Of a DNA stretch of 64,000 nt, positions 1-10,400 are shown piece after piece. The position numbers and the translations under genes are program-made. This DNA is from Cliona cf. orientalis. Taxonomy: Eukaryota > Porifera > Demospongiae > Clionaida > Clionaidae. The stretch is taken from assembly GCA_963930775.1 (NCBI GenBank), contig OZ005695.1, forward strand, positions 7,564,001 to 7,628,000, read 5' to 3'. The notes under the pieces were generated by a model. The model ran no database searches. It had not been told where the DNA came from and saw nothing but the letters and a program-made list of their open reading frames with translations. Within the stretch, counting starts at the first letter, position 1, and the number at the start of each line of letters is the position of its first letter.

Positions 1-132
1 GATTCCCCCTAGCTACATTGCCTTACAACTAATTCAGTCTTTGAATTGACAATAAACAGGAACAACACATGCACACATAAATTCATTGCACATGCGTTTT
101 GATGCTAAATCTTTGTATTTATATTAATGTTG

Positions 133-465
133 CATAGGCGTAGGAACCGGGGGGCTGTAGCCCCCCCCCCCCCCCCCCCCCAATATTCTAGGAAGGGAGG
201 CAGAGCCCCCTTTATTCTCCAGCCCAGTATTGTTACAACACAGATTTCTAAACATTTACCAAGCCTGATTATGATTGAATGTGCCTCAATAGCTGCCAAA
301 TCTATTCTACTCGACTTACAGTTAATTTTTTCACCGAGAAACTCGTGATAGCAGCCTCGATCGTACAAAAATGGGCGTGGTTTAACACAAAGTGGGCGTG
401 GTCGTAACATTTTCGCGCGCGGGATATTCAGTCCCTCCAACCTTCAATATCTTCCTACGCCTATG
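133..465. mobile_element. MITE with TIRs and 5-bp target duplication
   Basis: A 333-bp element is bounded by inverted termini reading CATAGGCGTAGGAA on the left and its complement on the right. It is flanked on both sides by TGTTG, a 5-bp direct repeat (128-132 and 466-470). The interior holds a C homopolymer of about 22 bases at 160-181 and a GC-richer segment. It encodes nothing convincing. Its right edge lies only 11 bp before the first ATG of the downstream membrane-protein gene, so it probably forms that gene's leader or promoter. The superfamily is not certain. Confidence 0.75.
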
Positions 466-476
466 TGTTGATTATC

Positions 477-3400
477 ATGGTGAACCTAATGTTTCACATC
501 AAGATGCCGTACGCATTGTCTTCTCTCTTGTTGCTGCTAGCAGGTGGCCTCAGCTTGATTTGCACTGGTCAGGCTGTTGTCTACTATGTGGCTCCCACTT
601 TGCCTCCTAACCCAGACTGCCCTGCTCAGCCTTGCCAGATGCTGGACTACTACTTTACTCATCAACACAGATATTTCTGCAATCAATCCAATATTACCAT
701 GAAGCTCATGAAAGGAGAGCATACACTTGGCCAGCAGAAATACTATATGGATTGCAGGAGGACCAATTATGTGGTACAAGGTTTATTTATTGAAGACTTG
801 GAAACATTTGAGATGATAGGATTGGGGCCAGCAACAGCCTATGATGTCATCGTTTACCTCCAGACTGACATTAATTTGCTTAATGTTAGCGTATCATATT
901 TTGGATCTCTGGTGTTCCTCTGCATGACTTCTCCGGTGTACATATTTTTGCCCGGAAATTATGCTGGAGATCACAATCATTTATCTGCAAGTACTAGCCC
1001 AGATCAATCATCTGAAACCATTATAAATGTGGACACAGAAACATACATTACTACAGTGAATGAAATGGTTTTCAATGGTGTGCTTTTTGAGCAACAGACT
1101 GATCGATTGATAAACTTTAATATAGTTGTGTCAAATTCAACATTTGCAAATCGCTCAACATGCACGTTTTGGTCTTCCTCACCAAATTTAAAGAGTGCAT
1201 CATCAATGGACTCCTACACAAGATACTTAGAAATAGCCAATAGTACCTACATTGATACAGAGTTATGGATAAATTACGTGAACGCTAATGTGAAACTTCA
1301 TAACAATATCATTGATAGCAGCAGAGTGATCATCAATACAATACATAGCAATGTCATAATTAGTGGAGAGAAGGTATTTGACCTTTGTTACGAAGTACAT
1401 TGTGATGACACAGTCACTCTCCTATCATCTAACGTAACCATCAGCGGCAATATGATCTTTGCGAACAACATACGTACGACAATTTCTGCCTTTTCAAGTA
1501 GCATCACTCTTGTGGGGAATATCACATTTGAAAATAACACTGGTATCAAAGGTGGTGCTATGGCACTTTATTCATCCACCTTGAACATTGCAAGAGACAC
1601 AAGCGTGTATTTCTTTAACAACACAGCCAAGGAAGTTGGAGGAGCTATATATGTTACCAATGAGGACAGTGACTACTACAGCATAGAATCTGCTCTTAAT
1701 TATCTATACATACCATGCTTTTACCAACTGCTAGACTTCAATAAGCAACAGACTTATAACATGAAATTTGTCAATAATTCAGCTACCAAAGGTGGTGATA
1801 ACATATATGGAGAGACTATGCATAGTGGTACTTGTTATGTGGCAGAGATTGGCTTCAGTATCTGGCCTACAACGGTTCCAACTTACTGTGTACAGAACTC
1901 ATTTGTACACCTTCCTAAATCTATATCGTCAGTTTCTTCTGACCCAACGCGAATTTGCATATGTGTAAATGATCAACCTCAGTGCCACGTTCTATCCTAT
2001 GACATCACAGTTCATCCTGGGGAGGAATTTAAGCTACCTGCAGTGATTGTTGGAGCAGACCTTGGAACAACAGTCGGTCCTGTATACACTCTACTTAACA
2101 GTCCAAGGGAATTAGTTTCACTGAAACCGGCCAGTCAATACATACAAGAGATAGGCAACAATAGGGTGTGTACCGATTTGAATTTTTCACTATTCTCATC
2201 AAGACTTCAAGAGGTCATGCACCTCACAGTTAGGGAAGAAACATCCAAAACAGATTTTCATCAAGATGATAATGACTATTATTGCTTATACAAGGAGGAT
2301 TATGTAACACAAAAACTTCTTTACACACCACCAACTTTAAATATCATGTTTCTTCCCTGCCCACCTGGTTTTACTCTTCTTGGTGATCCCCCTGGCTGTG
2401 AATGTGACCCTGTCCTAACAAGCCGCAAATTTCAATGTCGTGTAGTGGATAGGAAAGGGTACATCATTTGGAGCGACTCATCATGGCTCGGCATTGAATT
2501 TAACAATACAGATGTTACCCAGTACAGCATACTCTTAAGTCAGTATTGCCCTTACTACTATTGTAACCAAAGTGAAAAGACGGTGAGTATCGAAAGTGAT
2601 GCTGACAGTCAGTGTCTATTCAACAGGGGAGGAAGACTCTGTGGTGATTGTAGAGAGAACTACAGCCTTGCTATTGGATCCTCCCGCTGCATTCCCTGCT
2701 CCGACAACAACAACAACCTGGTGCTTCTCGTCTTCTTTGTAGCTGCAGGATTCCTGCTGGTGTTGCTCATCTATGCCTTCGACCTCACTGTCACTCAGGG
2801 CTGGATTAATGGACTAATCTTCTATGCTAACATTATCTGGACATACCAAAATATTCTTTTAACTGAACAGGTCGAGTCCAACAGTGCCTTGATCATTATG
2901 CTAAGGACAATCATAGCCTGGATTAATCTCGATTTTGGAATACAAACATGCTTTTTCATTGGTCTAAACGCCTATTGGAAGACATGGATGCAGTACACTT
3001 TTCCATTCTATATCTGGAGTATTGTGGCAGCGATCATTTTTTGCGCTAGGCATTCAACTAAGTTAACACGATTAATTGGTGATAGGGCAATTTCTATCTT
3101 GGCAACTCTCTTTCTCTTGTCCTACACCAAACTCCTGCGAACCATTATTGCCAGCATTGGATTCACTCCACTAGGGATATTTAGTAAAGATAATAGCAGC
3201 CATACCCTATTCGTTTGGTCTCTTGACGGTCACTACCTCTACTACCACTTCCCCCACATCTTGTTATTCATTGCTGCTCTGTCCATTTTCTTTCTTTTGT
3301 GGCTACCCTACACTCTAGTGCTCTTCTCTATCCAGTGGCTGCGAAAGAGAGCTGATGACACCACAATATTACTTCGTTGGGTGCCAAGGTTCACACCTGT

Positions 3401-3884
3401 TTACGACGTTCACCTGAAGCCACTAAGGCACAAGCATCACTACTGGTTCGCTACACTGCTGATAGTTCAGGGAGCAATACTAATCATCTTTACATCAACA
3501 TACACAGTTTATCCTAATGCCAACTTCATTTTGCTTCTGATAATTTCCTCTCTACTTCTCTGCTACTCCAACTATTGTAGAGTGTACAAGGAGAGGATGA
3601 TGCAACTTAATGAGAGTTTCTTTCTGCTTCTGCTTGTTATTACAGGTGCAAGTGGCATTCTTGAGAAGCAGGTAAGAAGTTCCGTCACATACACATCAAT
3701 AACAGCTGGAATTCTTGGATTCTGTGGGCTAATAATCGTAAAGAAGATACTTAAATTCTGCCGGAAACCTGAGCGAAATTGCAACCTTCTTAGGATTCTT
3801 AATTGCAGATGGAAAATGCACCAGGAAATCTCCGATAATGCTCACAGTTGCGATTTAGATCCACTCCTTGGTGATGTTGATTAA
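477..3884 (+). CDS. Large secretory-pathway protein: beta-helix-like ectodomain plus multi-pass membrane region
   Basis: Intronless gene, 1135 codons from the ATG at 477; in-frame ATGs at 489 and 504 are alternatives, and the open frame upstream has only a GTG. The N terminus has a hydrophobic signal sequence (SSLLLLLAGG) ending near CTGQA. Residues of about 50-480 are rich in Asn/Ser/Thr and carry repeated NNT..GGAI and NNSA..GG turns typical of right-handed parallel beta-helix (Pmp-like) repeats. A cysteine cluster follows (RLCGDCRENYSLAIGSS), then from about residue 745 roughly eight hydrophobic segments, including LVLLVFFVAAGFLLVLLIY and the sponge-typical NGLIFYANIIW stretch, and a short tail. 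AATAAA lies at 3908-3913. The architecture suggests a cell-surface protein with a large glycosylated exterior; no ligand or enzymatic role can be inferred. Parts of its 3' end are duplicated at about 5.2 and 5.8 kb. I have seen this family only as uncharacterised sponge proteins. Confidence 0.85.
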   Translation: MVNLMFHIKMPYALSSLLLLLAGGLSLICTGQAVVYYVAPTLPPNPDCPAQPCQMLDYYFTHQHRYFCNQSNITMKLMKGEHTLGQQKYYMDCRRTNYVVQGLFIEDLETFEMIGLGPATAYDVIVYLQTDINLLNVSVSYFGSLVFLCMTSPVYIFLPGNYAGDHNHLSASTSPDQSSETIINVDTETYITTVNEMVFNGVLFEQQTDRLINFNIVVSNSTFANRSTCTFWSSSPNLKSASSMDSYTRYLEIANSTYIDTELWINYVNANVKLHNNIIDSSRVIINTIHSNVIISGEKVFDLCYEVHCDDTVTLLSSNVTISGNMIFANNIRTTISAFSSSITLVGNITFENNTGIKGGAMALYSSTLNIARDTSVYFFNNTAKEVGGAIYVTNEDSDYYSIESALNYLYIPCFYQLLDFNKQQTYNMKFVNNSATKGGDNIYGETMHSGTCYVAEIGFSIWPTTVPTYCVQNSFVHLPKSISSVSSDPTRICICVNDQPQCHVLSYDITVHPGEEFKLPAVIVGADLGTTVGPVYTLLNSPRELVSLKPASQYIQEIGNNRVCTDLNFSLFSSRLQEVMHLTVREETSKTDFHQDDNDYYCLYKEDYVTQKLLYTPPTLNIMFLPCPPGFTLLGDPPGCECDPVLTSRKFQCRVVDRKGYIIWSDSSWLGIEFNNTDVTQYSILLSQYCPYYYCNQSEKTVSIESDADSQCLFNRGGRLCGDCRENYSLAIGSSRCIPCSDNNNNLVLLVFFVAAGFLLVLLIYAFDLTVTQGWINGLIFYANIIWTYQNILLTEQVESNSALIIMLRTIIAWINLDFGIQTCFFIGLNAYWKTWMQYTFPFYIWSIVAAIIFCARHSTKLTRLIGDRAISILATLFLLSYTKLLRTIIASIGFTPLGIFSKDNSSHTLFVWSLDGHYLYYHFPHILLFIAALSIFFLLWLPYTLVLFSIQWLRKRADDTTILLRWVPRFTPVYDVHLKPLRHKHHYWFATLLIVQGAILIIFTSTYTVYPNANFILLLIISSLLLCYSNYCRVYKERMMQLNESFFLLLLVITGASGILEKQVRSSVTYTSITAGILGFCGLIIVKKILKFCRKPERNCNLLRILNCRWKMHQEISDNAHSCDLDPLLGDVD

Positions 3885-4088
3885 CTAATTAGGTCACCAT
3901 CTTGATTAATAAAGTGTACTATAATGATACATTATAATACCATATCAGCCAACTAACTGTTCTACTTCAGTTTCATACAAAAATTATGCATAATAATAAT
4001 TATTATTATTATGAAAATGTCAATATAATTACAGAAAATTAGTAAGTTTTAGTAAAATTCACTCATAATAGCTAGCTGATATGACTAG

Positions 4089-4465
4089 CTATGGTATGGA
4101 CTACTGCAAAAGAAACCAATACTGTTGATCTCAGAACCAGATCTTCCAAATATTCTTCGAGCAAGATAGCTATTGACAGTGAAGGGTCCCCCCATGCACC
4201 ACATCCTCCATAAAGGCCAAAGATCCTTCCCTTGTTCGTGACAAATCCCAGCTGATCAACTCTGCTGCCACTCTTTCAAACACAGGCCTAAGTTCCAACA
4301 AAGACCAGCGTCAGGAACAGCAAATAATACTGTGATCCCTGCATCCTTTGCCCGTTAGGCTATAAGCTTGAATCTTGACTGATCAAAGAATACAGACAGA
4401 GAGTAGAATGTATATATACAGGCTGAATGCTCAATCTCTTCCCCGTTTATAGCCATGGCAGGCCA
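4089..4465 (-). pseudogene. Internally deleted jacalin-like lectin copy
   Basis: On the minus strand this matches the promoter, 5' leader and first codons of the intact lectin genes, then jumps near 4286 to the second half of the jacalin domain. The linker, the intron and the N-terminal half of the domain are gone, and a smaller deletion lies in exon 1. Point changes also alter the end of the reading frame. The TATA-like block beside the conserved CATGGCAGGCC element is kept at about 4445-4465. It is a dead relic of the lectin family, tail-to-head with the intact copy at 6.2 kb. Confidence 0.8.
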
Positions 4466-4920
4466 ATTCCTTGACTGAAACTATATATTATATGCAGCCA
4501 TGCAATACCCGGTAAGTGAATCTCAACCTATCAGACTCTGCATCTGCAAGGTATACTAGCTCTTGTATATCATACCACCTGCAGTAATCGTGGTTATGTA
4601 CACCACTTAATTTAATATATAATACTGACTGCAGTAGACTCTAGCTTTCACGGGAAAGTAATTTTATTATCCAAAACATATTCCTATAATTCAATGACAC
4701 AGCACAATTATTATTTAAAAGACAGCGTTGGTCACATTACTTGCTTGCTGCCAACACATTTGCAAATTCATGATCACTGTTGTCGCAGCCTAGGTTATTT
4801 ATAATATTATATAATCATGCCAGTATTATATTCTGCAGGCATTATATATAAAGCTGTTGATGATAATTAGGCATTATTATAATATGCTGGCTAGATACTC
4901 CCAGCTCTTAGACTATTGTG

Positions 4921-5065
4921 ATGAAGATGATATTGATGTTGGTTGCATGATTGTTGCTAGTATAGGTGCAGTAGCTGCTCAGAATAACTGACCCAATGCA
5001 GTCACAGAGTGCCCAGACAGCTGACAGGTGCGGAGAAGCAATGTGCAAGGTTCCTCGAGAATGTT
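4921..5065 (+). pseudogene. Fossil copy 1 of a small secreted cysteine-rich peptide gene
   Basis: An ATG at about 4921 begins a signal-peptide-like run (MKMILMLV) that stops after nine codons. Downstream DNA, read across frame breaks, still resembles the distal part of the copy at 5337-5471, including a Cys-Lys-Val-Pro coding block at its end. In-frame stops show it is dead. With the two related starts at 5337 and 5683 it marks a decayed local family. I do not recognise the parent peptide, and no product is predicted. Confidence 0.45.
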
Positions 5066-5184
5066 ACCACCTGGATTAGTCTATGCAAGGTACATAGCAT
5101 TACTAACCAGCTAATTATACGGTTAATGTCCTCTCTTCTTCCGAGTCTGTTACTCCATGGATTGAGTTGAGTCAATATACAGGG

Positions 5185-5310
5185 AGAGGGTGATGAGAAT
5201 TTTCTCTCTGCTTCTGCTTGTTGTTATACCCCGGTATATACAAGTGTAAGTGGCATTCTTGAGAAGCAGGCAAGAGGTATTGTCACATATTAGCTACTAT
5301 ATGTATCAGC
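5185..5310 (+). pseudogene. Fragment of the 3' end of the beta-helix/membrane protein gene
   Basis: DNA here aligns by eye with about 3590-3690 of the gene at 477-3884. It includes the stretch coding for the penultimate hydrophobic segment (TTTCTCTCTGCTTCTGCTTG in this copy) and the following GGCATTCTTGAGAAGCAGG. A short insertion and substitutions break the frame. It is a partial, non-functional duplicate. Confidence 0.65.
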
Positions 5311-5336
5311 AGCTGGAATTTCGATTAGGGCCAAAG

Positions 5337-5471
5337 ATGATGTTGATGTTGGTTGCATTGCTGCTGGTAGGTGCAGTAGCTGCCGACGGCGTGTATGATT
5401 CAGAATAATTACCCTGAGTGACCAGACAGCTGTACGGGGAAGCAGTGTGCAAGGTTCCTCAATGTGAATAA
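5337..5471 (+). pseudogene. Fossil copy 2 of a small secreted cysteine-rich peptide gene
   Basis: The ATG at 5337 opens a 23-codon frame: a clean signal peptide (MMLMLVALLLVGAVAADG) followed by a few residues and a stop. After the stop, another frame carries a short cysteine-containing block (EAVCKVPQCE) ending in TAA at 5469-5471. Reading both as one ancestral small secreted cysteine-rich peptide is an inference from the parallel layout at 4921. A frameshift separates the two parts, so the copy is presumably inactive. The function of the ancestor is unknown. Confidence 0.45.
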
Positions 5472-5682
5472 ACCTCTACAAAACCTCATCAATCTATACT
5501 AGATTTCTTCTAATGAGATGGATGCTGCTTCAGATAGCAGCATTATGTCACCTGGATTAGATAAGCTTATGCTAGCTACATAGCTAGCTAATCGAGTTAG
5601 ACATGAAAAAGTAACAGTCATCACAGCTATCACTGCATGCCTATTATTATTGCATGCTGGCTAGATTCTCTCAGCACTAGTG

Positions 5683-5832
5683 ATGAAGATGATATTGATG
5701 TTGGTGCTATTGGTCAGTGCAGTAGCTGCTCAGAATGACTGCCCTAGCTGGCCCAATAATATGGTCACAAAGAAGTTCCGTCACATACACATCAATAAAA
5801 GCTGGAATTCTTGGATTCTGTGGACTAGCTAA
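5683..5832 (+). CDS. Chimeric 49-codon small ORF: signal peptide fused to duplicated gene tail
   Basis: The ATG at 5683 starts MKMILMLVLLVSAVAAQ, a textbook signal peptide with an AVAA cleavage site. The frame continues for 49 codons to TAA at 5830-5832. From about 5766 onward the DNA is a duplicate of the 3' end of the membrane-protein gene at 477-3884, read in a different frame, so the C-terminal half is an accidental translation. It may be an untranscribed fossil of the same peptide family as 4921 and 5337, or a newly formed chimeric secreted ORF. Transcription is unknown. Confidence 0.35.
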   Translation: MKMILMLVLLVSAVAAQNDCPSWPNNMVTKKFRHIHINKSWNSWILWTS

Positions 5833-6010
5833 TATTTGTAAAGAAGATTTTTTAAAATTCTGCTGGAAATCTGAGCTAAATTGCGATCTTCTCAGTATTC
5901 TTGAGTGCAGATGGAAAATGCACCAGGGAATCTCTGCATGATAATGCTCACAGTTGCAATTCAGATCCACTCCTTGGTGATGTTGATTAATAAGTAAATA
6001 GCTCACCATT
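5766..6010 (+). pseudogene. Second 3'-end duplicate of the beta-helix/membrane protein gene
   Basis: In frame with 5735-5941 this encodes SSVTYTSIKAGILGFCGL and the following tail, nearly identical to the last 60 codons of the protein ending at 3884. The similarity runs into the 3' untranslated region (CTCCTTGGTGATGTTGATTA). A TGA interrupts the tail about 16 codons early. There is no upstream coding region, so this is a truncated duplicate. Confidence 0.8.
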
Positions 6011-6217
6011 TTGAATAACATGAGCACTTTAATTTAAACTGCCTACAAAAAATAGTGCATTATTGATACATAATATACATTCTGTATCAATTCTGTTTCA
6101 GTTTCACACAAAAATTATGAGAATATCAAATCAATCTCAGCTACAGAAAATTATTAGTAACTTTTGTTCAAAATCATTTATAACGTCAAATTCACTCGCA
6201 AGAGCTGATGTGATTAG

Positions 6218-6898
6218 CTATGGATAATTACTACAAAAGAAACCAATGCTGTCGAGCGCAGATCCAGATCTTCCAAATATTCCTCGAACAAGGCAGCTGT
6301 TGACAGTGAAGGGTCCCCCACCACATCCTCCATAAGGGCCAAAGATCCTTCCGTGGTTTGTGATAAATCCCAGCTGATCAACTTTGCTGCCACTCCTTCC
6401 AAACACACCAATGATCCTTTCCCCGTCATCAACATTGATGTTAATCGTGTGCTTCCCTCCTCCAGTTCCACCGCGGTAGGAATCAGTGTAATCTTGACCA
6501 TTAGAGCGCCTATAGGTGACTTGGATGGCATCAATACGATTTCCAGATTGGAGTATGATCCTTCGGACTACTGCATCACAGTTGTCTGGAAGTTCATTGA
6601 ATGCTCCACCACCACTACCTCCATAAGTACCAGCAGAAGAGTGACAGCTAGAAGTCTTTACCCGGGATCTGTATGCAAGTTAAACTGAATTAATGCATGA
6701 TGAGTACAATAAAACATAAACATACTGAACATCCAATTCCTTTAGGATTTCTTCAATGGAAGAGCCATTGGTAGAGGAGACTGATGCAAATGGTGAAAAC
6801 TCAAGAGATGGTCGAGGCCTAGCCCACTGCACATATCCACGACCAGTGCAGGTTCCAACAAAGACCAGCATCAGGAACAACAAACAATATCCCTGCAT
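6218..6898 (-). CDS. Secreted jacalin-like lectin, two exons, intact
   Basis: Exon 1 is 6898-6726 and exon 2 is 6668-6218, joined by a 57-bp GT-AG intron, giving 207 aa without internal stops. Residues 1 to about 19 are a signal peptide (MQGYCLLFLMLVFVGTCTG). A short linker (QWARPRPSLEF) precedes a C-terminal jacalin-type beta-prism domain of about 135 residues. Domain hallmarks are IDAIQVTYR, GGTGGGKH, LGFITNHGRIFGPYGG and GIFGRSGSALDSIGF. Family members bind carbohydrates through loops at the chain ends; the sugar specificity here cannot be read off. The protein is presumably secreted. Four pairs of cysteines are possible but pairing is unknown. It is the close paralogue of 34984-35665 in opposite orientation. 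Conserved TATA and leader sequence lie upstream. Confidence 0.88.
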
Positions 6899-6980
6899 CC
6901 TTTTCCCTCGGTTAGCTTGACTCTTGACTGATCAAAGAATATTGACAGAGAATAGAATGGACAGGCTGAATGCTCTCTTC

Positions 6981-6990
6981 CCTATTTATA
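6981..6990 (-). promoter_or_regulatory. TATA box of the lectin gene at 6218-6898
   Basis: On the minus strand the sequence reads CTATAAATAGG directly after the block CTGCCATGG, about 85 bp before the ATG. The same arrangement precedes all lectin copies that keep their 5' end (about 4450, 30655 and 34887), which supports a shared core promoter. The leader also keeps TCTTTGATCAGTCAAGA. Confidence 0.7.
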
Positions 6991-7067
6991 GCCATGGCAG
7001 GCCACACTCTCAAATTCCTTGATGGAAGCTATTATGGCAATATTATTTAAATTACGATGGCCCTGAA

Positions 7068-7245
7068 GGTCAGTCCTCAGGTTAAGTTCCAATAGAAATT
7101 CTCAGTCCTCAGGGTCAAGTCTCAATAGAAGTTCTCATGCAGTCCTCAGGTCTCGGGTTAAATCTCAATACAAGTTCTCAGTCCTCAGATCTCACGGTTA
7201 AATCTCAATACAAGTTCTCAGTCCTCAGGTCTCACGGTTAAGTCT
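7068..7245. repeat. Minisatellite of about 45-50 bp units
   Basis: Four to five imperfect direct repeats contain AGTTCTCAGTCCTCAGG followed by a GGTTAA(A/G)TCTCAATA block. There is no coding potential. It lies upstream of the minus-strand lectin gene. Confidence 0.75.
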
Positions 7246-8216
7246 CTTAATAATGAAATGTATAGAAAGGATGGCAAGATCATGTAAATTTATATTAATA
7301 GCTATAGGGTGAAGATATCATACTGGATGCATGGTCTGTCATTAAATTAATAATATGATAGCTAGTACTTTCACCGCACATCATGATGTATCATCTTTGC
7401 AGCAGACCATAAATATTAGAGCCCTCCAACAAATAACTCACATCTAGCCTTGTGCCCAGAGCCTGCATGGGCACAAGGGTAGCTCATATCATGCTATAGC
7501 GCTAGCTAGCTATATAATATTATCATGATGGTCTTGCATGATGTACCATATACCACAATTTACCCAGATAACAAGAAAATTGATGTGAGCACTATTTTAT
7601 GATATTGTAATATATGTGGAGTCCAGCTAGTGCAAAGCTCAAGTTCGAAGTATACATGCTACATGTATATGGCCCAAAACCCCTCCTCTGATTCACCTTG
7701 AAAATAACAAATTTTTTCTTAATAGATAATAAATAGTTTAGAAGAGTCCTTTAATATACTCAATACCGGTATTATTATTCTTTATATAATTCATAAGCTT
7801 AGGATGACCTGGCTAAAGAAATGATTCGCACAAGACCAAATGTTTCCTGCACACCCATTTCTCTAGTAATTGAAGCCATTAAGGTGAATCATTATATAAT
7901 AATTTTGTGTAATAAATATAGCATCATAAACTAACAGATTGAAAACTGCTGATAAGCTAGTTGGCTGTAGAGGAATGTGGGACATCCTTAGATCCAAGCA
8001 TCAACTGACAGTTAAAAGATTAGTATAGCTAGCTAATTCATTTGTATAGTGAATAAGATTTTCTAAATTGTATGAAATAATTATATATATACAACGAAAA
8101 ATATTTTTCAGACGATCAATTTTCTTATATAGTCCGTGTCCTAACCTGGAGGGCATGGATACGCGTCTTGGAAGCGCCCGGTTGCTATGAACGAGCCGCA
8201 CTACAAGGCTCAGGAT
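7246..8216. other. AT-rich intergenic stretch without recognised feature
   Basis: I see only short chance ORFs and no RNA gene or transposon termini here. Confidence 0.5.
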
Positions 8217-8545
8217 TGGTCAGAACTGTAGGGCCGTGTGCACAAAGAAGTAACGTGTGCACAAAGAAGAGTAGCCTTAATGCCTCGGGCCATAGCTACA
8301 GCTAGCGACGCATTGTCGATCGAACGATCGGCGCGAAGCGCCGCGCGTTTCGAAAGGCCTGCTAAACAGGCGCTGGCGCTAACCACCGAGCCTCGAGCGA
8401 AGCGAGAGACGAGGTCTGTTCATACCTGTCAGTAGTCGGTAGCAACGTTCGAGCAGAGCGAGAACGTTGCCATAGCACACTTGCTTGCTTTGCCAAGGGG
8501 TGTGGCCTCCGCAACCGCTTCCATCTGCGCATGCGCACGGTACCA
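8217..8545. repeat. GC-rich, hairpin-dense repeat segment
   Basis: This segment stands out from its AT-rich surroundings. It contains a direct repeat (CGTGTGCACAAAGAAG twice) and several consecutive small hairpins: GGCGC-GAA-GCGCC, GCCTG-CTAAA-CAGGC, CCTCG..CGAGG and AACGTT..AACGTT. A perfect TGCGCATGCGCA palindrome (NRF1-like) occurs at about 8525. No protein is supported. It is probably a non-autonomous mobile element, but ends and target duplication were not found. Confidence 0.4.
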
Positions 8546-8880
8546 ATGGACAATCTTGCCCAGGCAGGATACTGTTTGTGCATGAACTATGTAGCTACTG
8601 TTAATAGATGATCATGCATGCTAGCCACACTATCTCATGATTGTGACATTAAACATACTTGTTGATAGGTATATTTATAATTCGTAATAAAATTTCTATA
8701 TAGTGACACTGTTAATGTTGTGCACAATTAATAAGGGAGTAGTCCTGGGATCTGCAACATTAATTTTATCAAATTCCTGATGAAAAATAATGGTAAGTCA
8801 TATACTTTTAAAAACTTGAACCCTTCATAGCTAATGATTATTAAACTAACACACGTCAATATGTTGTACATTGTGTATTT

Positions 8881-10400
8881 TTTTTTTTTTTTTTTTTTTT
8901 CAAGGCGACCTGAACACTAAGCAGAAAAAAAATTGTCCAAAAACCACCATATAATCAAGCTGGGTGCATAGTGGAACCATACAATGCAAGCAGGCAGCCT
9001 AAATTTCAATTTTGTCAAAAGTTGGTAAGGGTCGTCACGTTTATGTGCGCGCGTGGCCCCGCCCCTCACGTAGCGCGTGGGCGGAAACATTGCAAACGCA
9101 TGGCTTCCCTGTACAAACATATGGGGAAACTTCAAAGGGCCGTAACTTTGATTCTAAGGTGTGAATCAAAATTCCTGAAGGTCAAATCTCTGCATTCGAT
9201 CCATTCTGCGCGCCGGTGCAAAAATTATGTCCCCAAGTGCTCCCAGTTCCCCCCTGAATTAATTAATTAAAAATCTTTTTTTTTTTTTCAAGGCGACCTG
9301 AACACTAAGCAGAAAAAAAAAAAGTTCCAAAAACCACCATATAATCGAGCTGGGTGCATAGTGGAACCATACAATGCAAGCAGGCAGCCTAAATTTCAAT
9401 TTTGTCAAAAAGTAGGTAAAGGTCGTCACGTTACTGTGCGCGCGTGGCCCCGCCCCTCACGTAGCGCGTGGGCGGAAACATTGCAAACGCATGGCTTCCC
9501 TGTACAAACATATGGGGAAACTTCAAAGGGCCGTAACTTTGATTCTAAGGCGTGAATCAAAATTCCCCAAGGTCAAATCTCTAGTTTCGACCCATTCTGC
9601 GTGCCCATGTAAAAATTATCTCCCCAAGTGCTCCCCAACCCCCCAAACATTAATTAATTATATAAATTCTTTTTTTTTTTCTACTTAGTGTTTAACAAGG
9701 CGACCTGAACACTAAGCAGAAAAAAAAAAAATTGTCCAAAACCACCACATAGTTGAGCTGGATGCTTGGTAGAGCCATACAATGCAAGCAGGCACCCTAT
9801 ACTCCAATTTTGACCAAAGTAGGTAAAGGTCGTCACGTTTGTGTGCGCGCGCCTAACGGGGATTTCCCGTTTTTCACGTAGCGCGTGGGCGGAAAACATT
9901 GCAAACACATGGCTTCCCTGTACAAACATATGGGGAAACTTCAAAGGGCCATAACTTTGATTCTAAGGCGTGAATCAAAATTTCTGAAGGTCAAATCTCT
10001 GCATTTGATCCATTCTGCGCGCCGGTGCAAAAATTATGTCCCCAAGTGCTCCCAGTTTCCCCCTGAATTAATTAATTAAAAATCTTTTTTTTTTTTCCAC
10101 ATAGTTGAGCTGGATGCATAGTAGAGCCATACAATGCAATCAGGCAGCCTATACATCAATTTCGATCAAAGTGGGTAATGGTCGTCACGTTGATGTGCGC
10201 GCATGGGGTGAAAACATTGCAAATGCATGGCTGTTGAGCTGAATGCTAAGTAAAAGGCATACAGTTAGACAGCCTATACTCCAACTTTGATCAAAGTGGG
10301 TAAACTCATCATGTTTGTATGCACATGGCTCCGCCCCTTACGTATCAAGTGCAGTGGGCAGAAAACATTGCAAATGCACAGCTTTCCTATACAAACATGG
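8881..10400. repeat. Tandem array of TIR-bearing MITE units of about 390-410 bp
   Basis: Three near-complete copies start at about 8901, 9289 and 9697, followed by partial copies at about 10100-10240 and 10220-10400. Each unit opens with CAAGGCGACCTGAACACTAA followed by GCAG and an A-run, and ends with T-run CTACTTAGTGTTTA, so the ends are inverted repeats (CACTAAG...CTTAGTG). The middle is a conserved GC-rich stretch (GGCCCCGCCCCTCACGTAGC). Open frames in it are repeat-derived. CACTA-type ends are suggestive, but no clean target duplication is visible. Confidence 0.7.

Noticed and set aside
465-476. GTG start at 465 for the large membrane protein
   Set aside because: Eukaryotic initiation at GTG is unlikely; ATG at 477 in the same frame keeps the signal peptide.
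6214-6534. 106-codon minus-strand ORF overlapping lectin exon 2
   Set aside because: Out-of-frame with the jacalin domain; the spliced frame 6218-6668 gives the recognised protein.
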